Translations under genes and position numbers: made by a program
The notes under the pieces: model-generated
What the model saw: the letters and a program-made list of their open reading frames with translations, nothing else
Database searches by the model: none
Told to the model about the DNA's origin: nothing
DNA from: Acidobacteriota bacterium
GTDB lineage: Bacteria; Acidobacteriota; Vicinamibacteria; Vicinamibacterales; UBA8438
DNA: 37,505 nt
Assembly (NCBI GenBank): GCA_021296485.1
Contig: JAGWAI010000002.1
Location: 16,743 to 54,247 of the forward strand
Reading direction: 5' to 3'
Shown here: piece by piece, positions 8,375 through 17,311 of the stretch
Layout: every line of letters starts with the position of its first letter
How positions within the stretch are numbered: the stretch's first letter is position 1

Positions 8375-10051
8375 TCAGACTCCGGCGCTCGACGCGGCTG
8401 CCGGCCGGTAGCCGCCGCCATTCTCCTGCTGCCGGCTGTCCAGCAACGCGCGTGCGCCGGCGCGCGCGGCGGGGGACGTATTCCCCGTCATCAGACGCGC
8501 GAGCTCCACCTCCCGATCCGGCTCGTCGAGCGTGTCGACCGACGTCTCCGTGCGGCCGTTCCGGACCGCTTTGGATACGCGGCAGTGGATGTCGGCATAC
8601 GCCGCGATCTGCGGCAGATGCGTGACGCACACCACCTGGAAGCGCTCCCCCAACAATCTGAGCAGCCGGCCTACGCTGTTGGCGGCGCTGCCGCCGATGC
8701 CGGCGTCTATCTCGTCGAATACAAGCGTCTTGCCCGGCATGTCCGTCGTCGCCAACGTCTTTAGCGCCAGCATCACCCTGGACAACTCACCCCCCGACGC
8801 GATGCGTGCGAGCGGCCTGGGCGCCTCTCCGGGATTCGCCGAAAAATACAGCTCCACGTCGTCTATCCCGCGCGCCGTCCAACGCTCCGGCGCGCGCGCG
8901 CCATCTCCAAATTGTACGTGCACGCGCGCATGCGGCATGGCGAGGCGTTCCAGGACCGCCGCCAATTTCCGACTCAGATTCGCCGCGGTCTTGCGGCGGC
9001 GGGCCGACAGCCCCTCGGCTGCATCCAGGAACCTCGATCGGGCGCGTTCCTCATCACGCGTCAGCTCTTCGATCTGCCCTGCCCCGTCCCGCAGCGCGTC
9101 CAGGTCACCGCCAATCCGCCGGCGATGCTCCAGCACGTCGTCAAGGCTCGGTCCGTACTTGCGCTTCAGGCGCTCGAGCGCCGCCAGGCGCCCCTCGACA
9201 TCCGCGAGCTGCTCCGGCGACCCCTCCACATCCGCCGCGCAGGACCGCAGCGCAAACGCAAGATCCTCAAGATGCGCCTCAACCGTGCCGCGCGCCTCGA
9301 GATGCGTCTCGAACGATGGATCGATGGCCGCCAACTCGGCAACCTGCCGCCAGACCTGCCCCAGCGTGGGTATCGCGGCGCCGTCCTGTTCGTACAACGC
9401 GCCGTACGCCTGCGAGCACAGTGCGACCAGGCGTTCGGCATGCGCCAGCCGCTTTCTCGACACGGCCAGCGCGTCGTCCTCCCCCGGCGTCGGCGCGACG
9501 TCGTCGATCTCCTTCTGCTGATACGCCAGCAGCTCCAACCGTTCCGCGCTTCGGTCCCGCTCCGACCGCGCGCCGTCGAGCCGCGCCAGCGCGGTTCGCC
9601 AGGCATCGAACGCCGTCGCCACCGTGGCCGCCGGTGCGGCCAGCTTGCCGTGGACATCGAGCAACGGCAGGTGATTGCGAGGCTCCAGCAGCGCCTGATG
9701 GGCGTGCTGTCCGTGGAAATCCAGCAGGCGCAGTCCATTCACCTGCATTTCGCCGATCGTCGTCAACGTGCCGTTGATGAACGCCCGGCTGCGCCCCTGC
9801 GCCGTCACTTCCCGGCGCAGCAGGACTTCATCACCCTCCCGGGCATCCAGCGCCGCCTGCACGACAGCCTTCGCCGCCCCCGTGCGCACCAGGTCGCCGC
9901 TGGCGCGCCCGCCTGCAAGCAGGTTCAGCGCGCCGAGCACGATCGACTTTCCGGCGCCGGTCTCGCCGGTGAGCACGGTGAAGCCGGGCTGCAGATCCAG
10001 GTCGAGATGCTCGACGACGGCAAGATGTCGTACGCTGAGAAAGCGAATCAT
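8375..10051 (-). CDS. recN: DNA repair protein RecN
   Basis: RecN is an SMC-like ATPase that acts early in double-strand break repair by holding DNA ends and aiding RecA. The 558-residue protein has the usual length and order: Walker A GETGAGKS at residues 29-36, a long central coiled-coil region (about 150-370), the ABC signature ASGGELSRVMLALK and Walker B LVFDEIDAGIGG near the C-terminus. The ATG at 10051 gives the standard N-terminus MIRFLSVRHLAVVEHLDL. It is the first gene of recN-miaB-bfn and is divergent from tolQ across 195 bp. A TATGAT-like element on the minus strand around 10152-10162 could be its -10 box, but no good -35 goes with it. No LexA box was recognised. Confidence 0.95.
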   Translation of the reverse strand: MIRFLSVRHLAVVEHLDLDLQPGFTVLTGETGAGKSIVLGALNLLAGGRASGDLVRTGAAKAVVQAALDAREGDEVLLRREVTAQGRSRAFINGTLTTIGEMQVNGLRLLDFHGQHAHQALLEPRNHLPLLDVHGKLAAPAATVATAFDAWRTALARLDGARSERDRSAERLELLAYQQKEIDDVAPTPGEDDALAVSRKRLAHAERLVALCSQAYGALYEQDGAAIPTLGQVWRQVAELAAIDPSFETHLEARGTVEAHLEDLAFALRSCAADVEGSPEQLADVEGRLAALERLKRKYGPSLDDVLEHRRRIGGDLDALRDGAGQIEELTRDEERARSRFLDAAEGLSARRRKTAANLSRKLAAVLERLAMPHARVHVQFGDGARAPERWTARGIDDVELYFSANPGEAPRPLARIASGGELSRVMLALKTLATTDMPGKTLVFDEIDAGIGGSAANSVGRLLRLLGERFQVVCVTHLPQIAAYADIHCRVSKAVRNGRTETSVDTLDEPDREVELARLMTGNTSPAARAGARALLDSRQQENGGGYRPAAASSAGV

Positions 10052-10163
10052 CGGTACTGCTCTTGACAGCTTCAGGAACGGTCGGTGAGGATGGATGAAT
10101 TGCTGTCCGCCGCCGCTTGCCCCGCAGGCGTCAAAATGACAGAAACTCCATCATATCATAGAC

Positions 10164-10192
10164 TTGACAGGACTTCGGGGTCGTGCTAAAGT
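10164..10192 (+). promoter_or_regulatory. Sigma70-type promoter for the tol-pal operon
   Basis: A perfect TTGACA (10164-10169) and TAAAGT (10187-10192) are spaced by exactly 17 bp. Transcription would start near 10199, giving a leader of about 48 nt before the tolQ GTG. The tolQ ribosome-binding site GGAGGG is at 10237-10242. The -35 box lies next to AT-rich sequence that could serve the divergent recN. Confidence 0.75.
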
Positions 10193-10246
10193 GCGCAAAT
10201 CTGCGCTGTCCCAGCGGCGCGCCAGTGTCCGGTTACGGAGGGTTCG

Positions 10247-10990
10247 GTGCGTGCCATCGGTTGTTACGCGTTTGCCCTCCTCCAGACTACAGGCGTTAGC
10301 GAGTCTGGGGGAGCGTTCGGGGGTGGATTGCTCGAGTTGCTCGAGCGATCCTCCTTGCTGTCACAGGCCGTCCTGGTCATTCTCGGCCTTTTTTCCGTCA
10401 TTTCCTGGGCGGTCATCCTCGTCAAGCTCAGGCAGTTCCGGCGGGTCGACGTGCAGACGGCCCGCTTCTCCGACGTATTCCGCCGCAGCAGCAAGTTCTC
10501 GGAGGTCCAGTCGGCGTGTCAGTCGTTGACGCACAGCCCCCTGGCCGGGGTTTTCCAGGCGGGCTATGTCGAGCTGAACGCGCAACTCCGCCAGGGCATG
10601 CAGGGTCAGACCGAGCGGCCGGTGCTGCGCAGCTTCGAGTCGCTCGACCGCGCGCTCCTGCGGGCGTCCAGCATCGAGGTGACCAAGCTTGAACGGCGCG
10701 TGGGATTTCTCGCCACAACCGCCAGCCTTACGCCTTTCATCGGCCTGTTCGGCACGGTTTGGGGCATCATGAATGCGTTTGCCGGCATCGGCGTGGCCGG
10801 TTCGACGAACCTGGCCGTCGTGGCGCCCGGCATCGCGGAGGCCTTGATCGCGACGGCCGCCGGGTTGTTCGCCGCGATCCCGGCGGTCTATTTCTACAAC
10901 CACCTGACGCAGAAATTGAAAGAGATCGCCTCGACGATGGATGACTTCGCGATGGAGTTCCTGAACATCACCGAGCGCAACTTCTCCTAG
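10247..10990 (+). CDS. tolQ: TolQ (MotA/TolQ/ExbB proton channel family)
   Basis: TolQ and TolR form the inner-membrane, proton-driven motor of the Tol-Pal system, which pulls the outer membrane inward at division sites. The 247-residue product has one membrane segment at about 39-60, a cytoplasmic loop (about 62-145) and two further helices. These carry the family motif LTPFIGLFGTVWGIMNAF and a small-residue-rich third helix (VVAPGIAEALIATAAGLFAAIP). The GTG start at 10247 has a GGAGGG site 4 nt upstream. The gene is followed by tolR after 10 bp. Assignment as TolQ rather than ExbB rests on the downstream tolB and pal. Confidence 0.93.
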   Translation: MRAIGCYAFALLQTTGVSESGGAFGGGLLELLERSSLLSQAVLVILGLFSVISWAVILVKLRQFRRVDVQTARFSDVFRRSSKFSEVQSACQSLTHSPLAGVFQAGYVELNAQLRQGMQGQTERPVLRSFESLDRALLRASSIEVTKLERRVGFLATTASLTPFIGLFGTVWGIMNAFAGIGVAGSTNLAVVAPGIAEALIATAAGLFAAIPAVYFYNHLTQKLKEIASTMDDFAMEFLNITERNFS

Positions 10991-11000
10991 TTCGTACGAT

Positions 11001-11459
11001 ATGCCCACGGTTCGCACGACCGACAGTCATGGCGGCGGTCGCCGCCGCGGCCGGCGCGTTGCGACGTCCCTGTCCGAGATCAACGTCATTCCGCTGGTCG
11101 ACGTTATGCTCGTCATGCTGATCGTGTTCATGGTGGCGGCGCCGATGATGCAGCGCGGACTCGACGTGAATCTTCCCGAGGCCCGGCGCGCCGATCCGAT
11201 CGAAGTGGAGCGCCTGTACGTAACCGTGCCGCTGAGTTTCCGAACGGACGGCATCGTACAGGTGGACGACGCGGCGGTGCCGTTCGATGTGTTGCAGGAA
11301 CGAATCGGCGTGGAGATGGACAGCCGCGCCGAACGCAACGTGCTGCTGCGCGGCGATGGCGGCATCACATATGACGAATTGATGAGCGTCATGGATAAAC
11401 TGAAGGAGGGGGGAGTCGAGGAGGTCGGCCTCGTCGTCGACTTTCCGAACGAGCCATGA
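11001..11459 (+). CDS. tolR: TolR (ExbD/TolR family)
   Basis: The 152-residue protein has a basic cytoplasmic N-terminus (residues 1-22). Its single membrane helix begins at about residue 28 and carries the essential proton-relay aspartate, Asp34 in IPLVDVMLVMLIVFMV. The periplasmic domain (about 52-152) includes LLRGDGGITYDELMSVMDKLKEGG, cut into the usual ExbD/TolR strands and helix. It is the partner of TolQ in the motor that energises TolA. It starts 10 bp after tolQ and is followed by the tolA-like gene after 30 bp. Confidence 0.93.
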   Translation: MPTVRTTDSHGGGRRRGRRVATSLSEINVIPLVDVMLVMLIVFMVAAPMMQRGLDVNLPEARRADPIEVERLYVTVPLSFRTDGIVQVDDAAVPFDVLQERIGVEMDSRAERNVLLRGDGGITYDELMSVMDKLKEGGVEEVGLVVDFPNEP

Positions 11460-11489
11460 AGCGGCCGTCCCCAGGATGGTGTTGAAACC

Positions 11490-12296
11490 GTGGTGAACGA
11501 GCAGAGCGCCGCCCGGCCGGCATGGCGGGCGACCGACGACGAGCCGATGCGGGGACCCCTGGCGATCTCCATCGGCGCGCATGCGGTTGCGATAGTCATC
11601 ATCCTGTTCGGTCCGGCATCGTGGATCGGCGGGCTTAGCGGCCACGTCAACGCTGAGCCGGACGTCGTAATGGCCATTCGGCTCGGCGGACCCGAGGGAC
11701 CGGGCGAAGGTGGGCAGACAGCGCTCGGAGGGCGGCCGATCCAGGAAATCCTGACTCTGGAAGAGGCGCGCCGTCCGCAGTGGATTCAGCCGCCGACGCC
11801 TACCCCGCCGCAGATGACGATTCCGGTTCCCGACGCACGGCGGCGGCCGGAGCCGGAAACCCCGGTGGAGACGACGCCGGATGAGGCCCGCGGCCGAACG
11901 CCGACCCGCGGACCGGAGCTGCTGGAGGGCAGCACCATGGCGGACACCGGCGTGGAGGGTATCGGGATCGGGCTGTCCGGCGGCGGCCTCGGCGGCAGCG
12001 CTGGCGAGCTCAGTCTGGCGAATTTCTGTTGCCCCGAGTACCTGTCCACGATGCTGCAGCTCATTCGACGGCAGTGGGACTCTAACCAGCAGGTGCCCGG
12101 GGTCAGCGTGGTACGGTTCACGATCCAGCGCGACGGCGGGGTCGATGCGGTGGCCGTGGACCGCAGCAGCGGCTTTCTGGCCCTGGACATGAGCGCCCAG
12201 CGCGCAATCCTGATGACATCGCAACTGCCGCCGCTGCCCGGCGCCTTCACCGAGCCGAGCCTGACGGTCCGTCTGACGTTCGAGTACCGAAGATGA
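11490..12296 (+). CDS. tolA: TolA/TonB-like energy-transducing protein
   Basis: The 268-residue protein has one N-terminal membrane helix (about 22-45) with the Ser27-x3-His31 pattern typical of TonB and TolA. Next comes a periplasmic segment rich in Pro, Glu, Arg and Thr (about 85-140). The C-terminal TonB/TolA domain (about 180-268) includes LQLIRRQWDSN and VVRFTIQRDGGVDAV. In the Tol system this protein couples the TolQR motor to TolB and Pal. It is shorter than E. coli TolA and has no long Ala/Lys helix; the spacer is proline-rich as in TonB. A Cys-Cys pair precedes the C-terminal domain. Start is GTG 11490 (or GTG 11493). Its stop overlaps the tolB ATG by 4 bp, supporting the TolA role. 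Confidence 0.85.
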   Translation: MVNEQSAARPAWRATDDEPMRGPLAISIGAHAVAIVIILFGPASWIGGLSGHVNAEPDVVMAIRLGGPEGPGEGGQTALGGRPIQEILTLEEARRPQWIQPPTPTPPQMTIPVPDARRRPEPETPVETTPDEARGRTPTRGPELLEGSTMADTGVEGIGIGLSGGGLGGSAGELSLANFCCPEYLSTMLQLIRRQWDSNQQVPGVSVVRFTIQRDGGVDAVAVDRSSGFLALDMSAQRAILMTSQLPPLPGAFTEPSLTVRLTFEYRR

Positions 12297-13675
12297 AGAC
12301 ACCCGCGCGCACTATTGCCTGCCTGCTGACACTCTGCGGCGCCACGTTGCTGGCGCACGGTCAGGAGCCACCCGGATCCCAGGCGGAGTCCGCGCGGCAG
12401 CAGTCGCAGGTCGATCTGATCATCGGCAACCGCATCGGTGCGCAGCCGACATTCGCCGTGCCGGACTGCCTGGCGCCAGGGGGTGACGAGGCGCTCGCCG
12501 AGACCGGCAGGACGATTGCCGAGGTGCTCTGGGCCGACCTGGAGTTCGAGCGCGAGTTCCGGATGATGGCGCGCGACACATACGAGTCCATACCCCGGGC
12601 GCGCTCTCTCGAAGCCGTTCCGTTCGATCGCTGGATCCAGCTCGGTGTCGACGGGGTCGTGAGCTGCCGGGTGGAGTCGACGGGCGGCGGGCGGCTGCAG
12701 GTAGCCGCGCGGCTCTTCAATACGCGCTCCCGCACGTCCGCGTTCGGCGTGGAATACAGCGGTACCACGGACAACGTCCGTCTCTACGCCCACCAGTTGT
12801 CGGACGAAATCCACCGCCAGCAGCGCGGCTTGAATGGCGTCGCGCGCACGAAGATCGCGTTCGTGTCCGACCGTGACAGCGAATCCGTGCTCGGCCTGGT
12901 CGAAAACCGCCAGACCAAGGAGGTGTACTTCGTCGATTACGACGGCGTGAACAACCGCCGCGTGACGGTGAGCAGGTCACTGAACACCAACCCGCAGTGG
13001 TCGCCGAAGGGAGACGCGATCGCCTACACCTCGTGGCGCCGGGGAGCGCAGGACGTCTTCGTGTCCCACATCTACGAGGGACGCCTCGAATCGCCGGCCG
13101 GCGGGTCGCGGCATGTCCACAACTGGCTGCCGGCCTGGTCGCCCGACGGCACGCAGATGGCGTTCACGTCCAACCGGGACGGCAATCCCGAGCTGTACGT
13201 GATGGATGCGGACGGCGCCAACGTGCGGCGGCTGACGACGCATCCCGGCATCGACACCACGCCCACGTGGTCGCCGCAGGGTCACCAGGTCGCATTCACG
13301 TCGGACCGCACGGGCTCGCCCCAGATTTACGTTATCGGCGTTGACGGCACGGGGCTGCGCCGAATCACGTTCGAGTCGTACTGCGATCGGCCCACCTGGT
13401 CGCCCGCCCCGTACAACGAAATCGCTTACTCGTCACGCACCGGCAGGGGCCATGACATCAAGGTCGTGGACCTTGCCACGAATGAGGTGCGCCAGCTAAC
13501 GTTTGGACAGGGGACCAACGAAAGTCCAAGCTATTCGCCGAACGGGCGGCATCTGGCGTTTACATCCACGCGCGGCGACGGCGACAAGCAGATCTGGCTC
13601 ATCGGCCGCGACGGACGCGGCCTGCGGCGCCTGACGAATATGGGCAACAATGAAATGCCCAGCTGGTCGCGCTGA
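12293..13675 (+). CDS. tolB: TolB periplasmic beta-propeller protein
   Basis: The 460-residue product has a signal peptide (about 1-24) and an N-terminal alpha/beta domain (about 35-175). A six-bladed propeller follows, built from TolB/PD40 repeats: [48 protein letters not shown] and a closing PSWSR. TolB binds Pal in the periplasm and is released by TolA, which lets Pal relocate to the division site. The ATG overlaps the tolA stop by 4 bp. pal begins 46 bp downstream. Length and domain order match the family. Confidence 0.95.
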   Translation: MKTPARTIACLLTLCGATLLAHGQEPPGSQAESARQQSQVDLIIGNRIGAQPTFAVPDCLAPGGDEALAETGRTIAEVLWADLEFEREFRMMARDTYESIPRARSLEAVPFDRWIQLGVDGVVSCRVESTGGGRLQVAARLFNTRSRTSAFGVEYSGTTDNVRLYAHQLSDEIHRQQRGLNGVARTKIAFVSDRDSESVLGLVENRQTKEVYFVDYDGVNNRRVTVSRSLNTNPQWSPKGDAIAYTSWRRGAQDVFVSHIYEGRLESPAGGSRHVHNWLPAWSPDGTQMAFTSNRDGNPELYVMDADGANVRRLTTHPGIDTTPTWSPQGHQVAFTSDRTGSPQIYVIGVDGTGLRRITFESYCDRPTWSPAPYNEIAYSSRTGRGHDIKVVDLATNEVRQLTFGQGTNESPSYSPNGRHLAFTSTRGDGDKQIWLIGRDGRGLRRLTNMGNNEMPSWSR

Positions 13676-13721
13676 TGCCCGAATGCCTGACGCCGTGCCG
13701 CAAGCTGCGGGAGACAACTTG

Positions 13722-14315
13722 ATGTTCACGTGGAGTCACTTTTTCACCCGCGCCGTTCCGGTCGCCCTGCTCTGCGGCGTCGTGAGCCTTGCCTGCACGC
13801 GCAATCCGCCGCCGGAGGCGCCGGACACACCGGAGCTGCCGCCGTCGGTGCTGGACAACGTGCCGGAACCGCCGCCGCCGCCCGTCGAGCCCGAACCCCC
13901 TCCTCCTCCTCCGTCGCCGCCGGTTCTGGAGCCGGAAGAGGACCTGGTCACGCGCAGTCTCGAAGAGCTCAACCAGGATTCCCCGCTCATGCCGGTATTT
14001 TTCGGCTACGACAGCTCCGAGATTGACACGGAGAGCCGGCGCGTCCTGGACGAGAACGCCGAGGTTCTCAGGGGCAATCCCAACTGGGTTGTCACCATCG
14101 AGGGTCATTGCGACGAGCGCGGCACGGCCGAGTACAACCTGGCGCTCGGGGAGCGGCGCGCCGTCGCCGCCAGGGATTACCTGGTCAACCTCGGCTTGCC
14201 GGGGAATCGACTGCGGACCGTGAGTTACGGCAAGGAATTTCCGTTCGACCCGGGCCACGACGAGACGGCCTGGAGAGCGAATCGCCGGGCGCACCTGGTA
14301 ATCACCGAGCAGTAA
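13722..14315 (+). CDS. pal: Pal, peptidoglycan-associated outer-membrane lipoprotein
   Basis: With the ATG at 13722 the product is 197 residues. A signal sequence ends in VVSLAC, making Cys25 the probable lipidated residue, although serine at -3 is not the usual lipobox residue. A proline-rich linker (about 30-70) with runs of five and six prolines follows. The OmpA-like domain (about 85-197) has [10 protein letters not shown] and the peptidoglycan-binding [12 protein letters not shown]. Pal tethers the outer membrane to peptidoglycan. A GGGAGA site lies 8 nt before the ATG; the upstream part of the frame overlaps tolB and is not coding in style. Confidence 0.93.
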   Translation: MFTWSHFFTRAVPVALLCGVVSLACTRNPPPEAPDTPELPPSVLDNVPEPPPPPVEPEPPPPPPSPPVLEPEEDLVTRSLEELNQDSPLMPVFFGYDSSEIDTESRRVLDENAEVLRGNPNWVVTIEGHCDERGTAEYNLALGERRAVAARDYLVNLGLPGNRLRTVSYGKEFPFDPGHDETAWRANRRAHLVITEQ

Positions 14316-14331
14316 AGCGAGAGGATCCGCC

Positions 14332-15171
14332 ATGACGCGCAGCCGCCCCACCGCGTGGCTTACGGCCGCCAGCCTGTTGCTCGTCCCGGCCCTGGCGCTC
14401 GGCGCCGACCGGGAACATCAGCAGATCGTGGCCGACATCCGCATGTTGCAGGAGCAGACGGCACGGCTCGAGCTGCTGATGGCGTCGCTCGACACGGCGT
14501 TGCAGCAGATTTCGGGCAAGATGGACGAGCAGGCCGATATCGTCCGGCGTTCCTTCACCGACCAGCAGCTCGCCGTCGACGATGTCGCCGACGGCGTACG
14601 CATTCTGCGCGAGCGCTTCGACGAAGCGAACGTTCGCATTGCCTCGTTGTCTCAGGAGATCGAAGCGCTACGGGTTACCATCCCGCCCGCCACACCGGCA
14701 TACACGCAGCTCGCGACGGACCCGGAAACGGGTTTGGCGCTCGATCACGCGCCGGCGGTGGCAGCCCCGCCGCCCACGCTCGGTCCGGGCGTTTCGCCGC
14801 AGCGGATGTACGACACGGCGTGGGCCGACTACACGAACGGTCAGTGGGTGCTTGCAATTCAAGGCTTCGAAGCCTACATCAAGACGTTTCCGCGCTCCGA
14901 GCTGGCCGACGACGCCCAGTTCTACATCGGTCAGACGCACTACGCCGACGGGGCGTTCCTCGAATCCGTGGACGCATTCGAGCAGGTGTTGCTGACCTAT
15001 CCGGACGGCAACGTCGTTCCCGATGCATCCTACAAGCGCGGCCTGGCGCTGGACCAGCTCGGCGAGACGGAGCGTGCGCAGCAGGCGTTCGAGCTGGTCG
15101 TGAAGAACTATCCCGACAGCACGATGGCGACGCTTGCGCAGCAGGCGCTCGATCGATTGAATCGGCAGTGA
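14332..15171 (+). CDS. cpoB: CpoB/YbgF-type TPR periplasmic protein
   Basis: The 279-residue protein has a signal peptide (about 1-22) and an N-terminal coiled coil (about 28-110, [20 protein letters not shown] and following heptads). The C-terminal TPR domain (about 155-275) shows [20 protein letters not shown] and [15 protein letters not shown]. CpoB/YbgF is the last member of tol-pal operons and coordinates outer-membrane constriction with septal peptidoglycan synthesis. It starts 16 bp after pal with a GAGAGG site. The order of coiled coil then TPR and the genetic position make the call secure. Confidence 0.9.
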   Translation: MTRSRPTAWLTAASLLLVPALALGADREHQQIVADIRMLQEQTARLELLMASLDTALQQISGKMDEQADIVRRSFTDQQLAVDDVADGVRILRERFDEANVRIASLSQEIEALRVTIPPATPAYTQLATDPETGLALDHAPAVAAPPPTLGPGVSPQRMYDTAWADYTNGQWVLAIQGFEAYIKTFPRSELADDAQFYIGQTHYADGAFLESVDAFEQVLLTYPDGNVVPDASYKRGLALDQLGETERAQQAFELVVKNYPDSTMATLAQQALDRLNRQ

Positions 15172-15196
15172 CACCCGCAGAGGTGAAGACGCGACT

Positions 15197-15667
15197 ATGG
15201 GCAGCGTGAACAAGGTCATTCTGGTGGGCAACCTCGGGCGTGACGCCGAGGTGCGGTATACGCAGGGCGGCACAGCCGTGGCGACGCTCAACATGGCTAC
15301 GACGGAGGTATGGAACGACAGGACGTCGGGCCAGCGCCAGGAGAAGACCGAGTGGCACCGGGTCGTGGTCTGGGGCAAGCAGGCCGAGACGCTGTCCGAA
15401 TACCTGCTCCGCGGACGCCAGATCTACGTCGAGGGGCGTCTGCAGACCCGCCAGTGGGACGATCGCGACGGTAACAAGCGGTATACCACCGAAGTCCGCG
15501 CAGATCGGGTGGTCCTGCTGAGCAGCCGCGGCGGCGAGCCGGGTCGTAGTGGCGAGCCCGCACGTGGCCGGGAAGCCGGAGGCCCGCAGCCCGCAGAACG
15601 GCAGGACCAGGGCCATCCCGGACCGGACTCCCCGGTAGAGCTGAACGAGGACGATATTCCGTTCTAG
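15197..15667 (+). CDS. ssb: Single-stranded DNA-binding protein
   Basis: The 156-residue protein has the OB fold (about 3-110) beginning [19 protein letters not shown], with [12 protein letters not shown] and [12 protein letters not shown] Gly/Pro/Glu/Arg-rich flexible tail follows and ends in the acidic tip EDDIPF, which docks repair and replication partners. SSB protects single-stranded DNA at forks and repair sites. It starts 25 bp after cpoB in the same direction and may be read from the tol-pal transcript. No separate promoter could be recognised in the short gap. The next gene is convergent. Confidence 0.95.
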   Translation: MGSVNKVILVGNLGRDAEVRYTQGGTAVATLNMATTEVWNDRTSGQRQEKTEWHRVVVWGKQAETLSEYLLRGRQIYVEGRLQTRQWDDRDGNKRYTTEVRADRVVLLSSRGGEPGRSGEPARGREAGGPQPAERQDQGHPGPDSPVELNEDDIPF

Positions 15668-15680
15668 GCGCTCCCCGCGG

Positions 15681-15709
15681 CGCTACCCTTACGGCGCCCG
15701 GCCGTAGCG
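15681..15709. terminator. Inverted repeats at the ssb/cupin convergent junction
   Basis: CGCTAC (15681-15686) pairs with GTAGCG (15704-15709), and TACGGC (15690-15695) can pair alternatively with GCCGTA (15701-15706). They lie between the converging stops and over the last cupin codons. There is no T-run on either strand, so a bidirectional terminator is only a weak suggestion. Confidence 0.3.
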
Positions 15710-16045
15710 ATCTTCAAGCCGGACCACGTCGTCGAGCTCCGGTGTCGACACCTCGATGACGTCGCAGTCCTCGATGGCTGTCATGCGGTGCACCGTGCCC
15801 GGCGGCACGTGCACGCGCTCGCCCGGCTCCATCTCCCAACTGCGAACGTAGTCTCCCTCGCGCATCTCGAACAGCAGCCGGCCGCTCCAGAGGAGGATCG
15901 TCTCGTCCTTGCGGTTGTGGTACTGCAGACTCAGCGCGTGGCCGGCTTCGATGTGGATCACCTTGCCCACGTAACGATCAGTCCTCGCCCAGTGGCGCTC
16001 ATAGCCCCACGGCTTGGCCACATGCGTTGCGTCCCGCTCGCTCAC
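15689..16045 (-). CDS. Mannose-6-phosphate isomerase-type cupin protein
   Basis: The 118-residue protein is a single cupin fold, very like the C-terminal domain of bifunctional GDP-mannose pyrophosphorylase/phosphomannose isomerases (type II). KPWGYERHW opens the fold. The metal-site elements are YHNRKDETILLWSGRLLFE (His, Glu) and PPGTVHRMTAIED (His). The lack of the pyrophosphorylase domain means it is either a stand-alone isomerase-like enzyme or a sugar-binding cupin; the substrate cannot be read from sequence. It starts 34 bp after rapZ and is the last gene of the ten-gene minus-strand run. Convergent ssb ends 21 bp away. Confidence 0.8.
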   Translation of the reverse strand: MSERDATHVAKPWGYERHWARTDRYVGKVIHIEAGHALSLQYHNRKDETILLWSGRLLFEMREGDYVRSWEMEPGERVHVPPGTVHRMTAIEDCDVIEVSTPELDDVVRLEDRYGRAP

Positions 16046-16079
16046 GGTTACCTCCCTCGGCGTCGCACCATGCCCGGCG

Positions 16080-16982
16080 TCATTCCGCGAACGCGTCCCG
16101 ATGCTTCAGCCGCAGGCGCACGCCTTCCAGAGGCTCCAGACGGCGGCGCAAGGCTTCCGCCACCATCACGGAACGATGCCTGCCGCCCGTGCAACCGACC
16201 GAGACCGTCAGGTAGCTCTTTCCCTCGGCCGCGTATTGCGGAATTAGAAAGCGCAACAAGTCGGTCGTCTTGTCGAGAAACACGCCGGTAGCCTCCGCCC
16301 TGGTGAGAAATTCCTGGATTGCCGGGTCGCTGCCCGTGAGTGGCCGCAGGGCCGGCACGAAATACGGATTCGGCAGAAACCTGACGTCGAACAGCAGATC
16401 CGCCTCGCGTGGAACACCATGCTTGTAGCCGAAGCTCAGGACGGTGACGACCAGCTGCTTCTCGGCGCCGACGCGAGAGAGATCGATGAATGCGCGGCGC
16501 AACTCGTGGACGGTCAACTCGGACGTATCGAACACCTTGTCCGAAGTCTGGCGAAGTTTCTCTAAAGCCTTGCGTTCTTTGAGGATACCCTCGATCGCAG
16601 CCTGGTCTGCGGCGAGCGGATGCGGGCGCCTGGTCTCCGAGAACCGCCGCACGAGGACGTTGTCGTTCGCTTCCAGGAATATGAGAATGGTCCCCAGTGA
16701 TGCGCGGCCGCGCAGCGCCCGCAGCGCGGCTGGAAAGCGCTCGAGGAACGCCGGATCCCGCATGTCGACCACGACCGCCGTAGGCGGCGCATCGGAACCC
16801 CGGGACTCGGCGAATTCCGCCAGCGCCGGCAGTAACGACGTCGGCAGGTTGTCGACGCAGAAATAGCCGAGGTCCTCGAGAGCGTGAATGGCCTGGGACT
16901 TGCCTGCGCCGGACAGGCCGGTCAGCACGACGAAGCGGGCTGCCTGGCCGAGTAGTCGCGCGTCCCGGTGGCTGCCAGGCAT
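16080..16982 (-). CDS. rapZ: RapZ (YvcJ family) RNase adapter / nucleotide-binding protein
   Basis: The 300-residue protein has Walker A GLSGAGKS at residues 22-29, VVVDMRDPAFLERFP and the FLEANDNVLVRRFSETRRPHP signature. The C-terminal domain has LSFGYKHGVP and SVGCTGGRHRSV. In enterobacteria RapZ senses glucosamine-6-phosphate and guides RNase E to the sRNA GlmZ. Outside that group the partner RNA is unknown. The ATG at 16982 lies 17 bp after hpf; the frame extends further upstream into hpf as noise. Its place downstream of rpoN and hpf is the widespread arrangement, but the usual PTS-Ntr gene ptsN is not between them. Confidence 0.93.
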   Translation of the reverse strand: MPGSHRDARLLGQAARFVVLTGLSGAGKSQAIHALEDLGYFCVDNLPTSLLPALAEFAESRGSDAPPTAVVVDMRDPAFLERFPAALRALRGRASLGTILIFLEANDNVLVRRFSETRRPHPLAADQAAIEGILKERKALEKLRQTSDKVFDTSELTVHELRRAFIDLSRVGAEKQLVVTVLSFGYKHGVPREADLLFDVRFLPNPYFVPALRPLTGSDPAIQEFLTRAEATGVFLDKTTDLLRFLIPQYAAEGKSYLTVSVGCTGGRHRSVMVAEALRRRLEPLEGVRLRLKHRDAFAE

Positions 16983-16999
16983 GTGCGTCGAGGCGGCGC

Positions 17000-17311
17000 C
17001 TACCGCACGGCAACCCGGCGGCGCTTCTCCCAACGGGTCTTCAGGGTATGCGCCTGCTGCTGCACCTTCTCGACGGCCCCGCCGATAGCCTGGGCCCACT
17101 GCCCGCCTTCATCCTCGCCATGCAGCATGTGGTCGCCCCGCACATGCACGGTCATCTCCGCACGGCAGCGGTGGCGCTCCTGCGACAGCACTACCTGCGC
17201 CGACAAGGCATTTTCCTGCAGAAGCCGCTCGAGCTTCGCGAGCTTCTGCGTGAGGATCAAACGAATGGCAGGTGTGATTTCGACGTGGCGGCTGGTAACG
17301 GTACTCGTCAT
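17000..17311 (-). CDS. hpf: Ribosome hibernation-promoting factor, short form
   Basis: The 103-residue product is a short HPF/YfiA protein: an N-terminal VTSRHVEITPAIRLILTQKLAKLERLL strand-helix unit (residues about 5-31) and HRCRAEMTVHVRGDHMLHGED in the middle. There is no C-terminal dimerisation domain, so this is the short form that needs RMF-like help or acts as a stabiliser of idle ribosomes. Its ATG overlaps the rpoN stop by 4 bp (17308-17311), and rapZ follows after 17 bp. This is the conserved rpoN-hpf gene order. Confidence 0.92.
   Translation of the reverse strand: MTSTVTSRHVEITPAIRLILTQKLAKLERLLQENALSAQVVLSQERHRCRAEMTVHVRGDHMLHGEDEGGQWAQAIGGAVEKVQQQAHTLKTRWEKRRRVAVR

Noticed and set aside
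12960-13670. Tandem repeats in tolB as a DNA repeat array
   Set aside because: The periodicity is at protein level, from the PD40 blades of the TolB propeller; there is no identical repeat-spacer structure.
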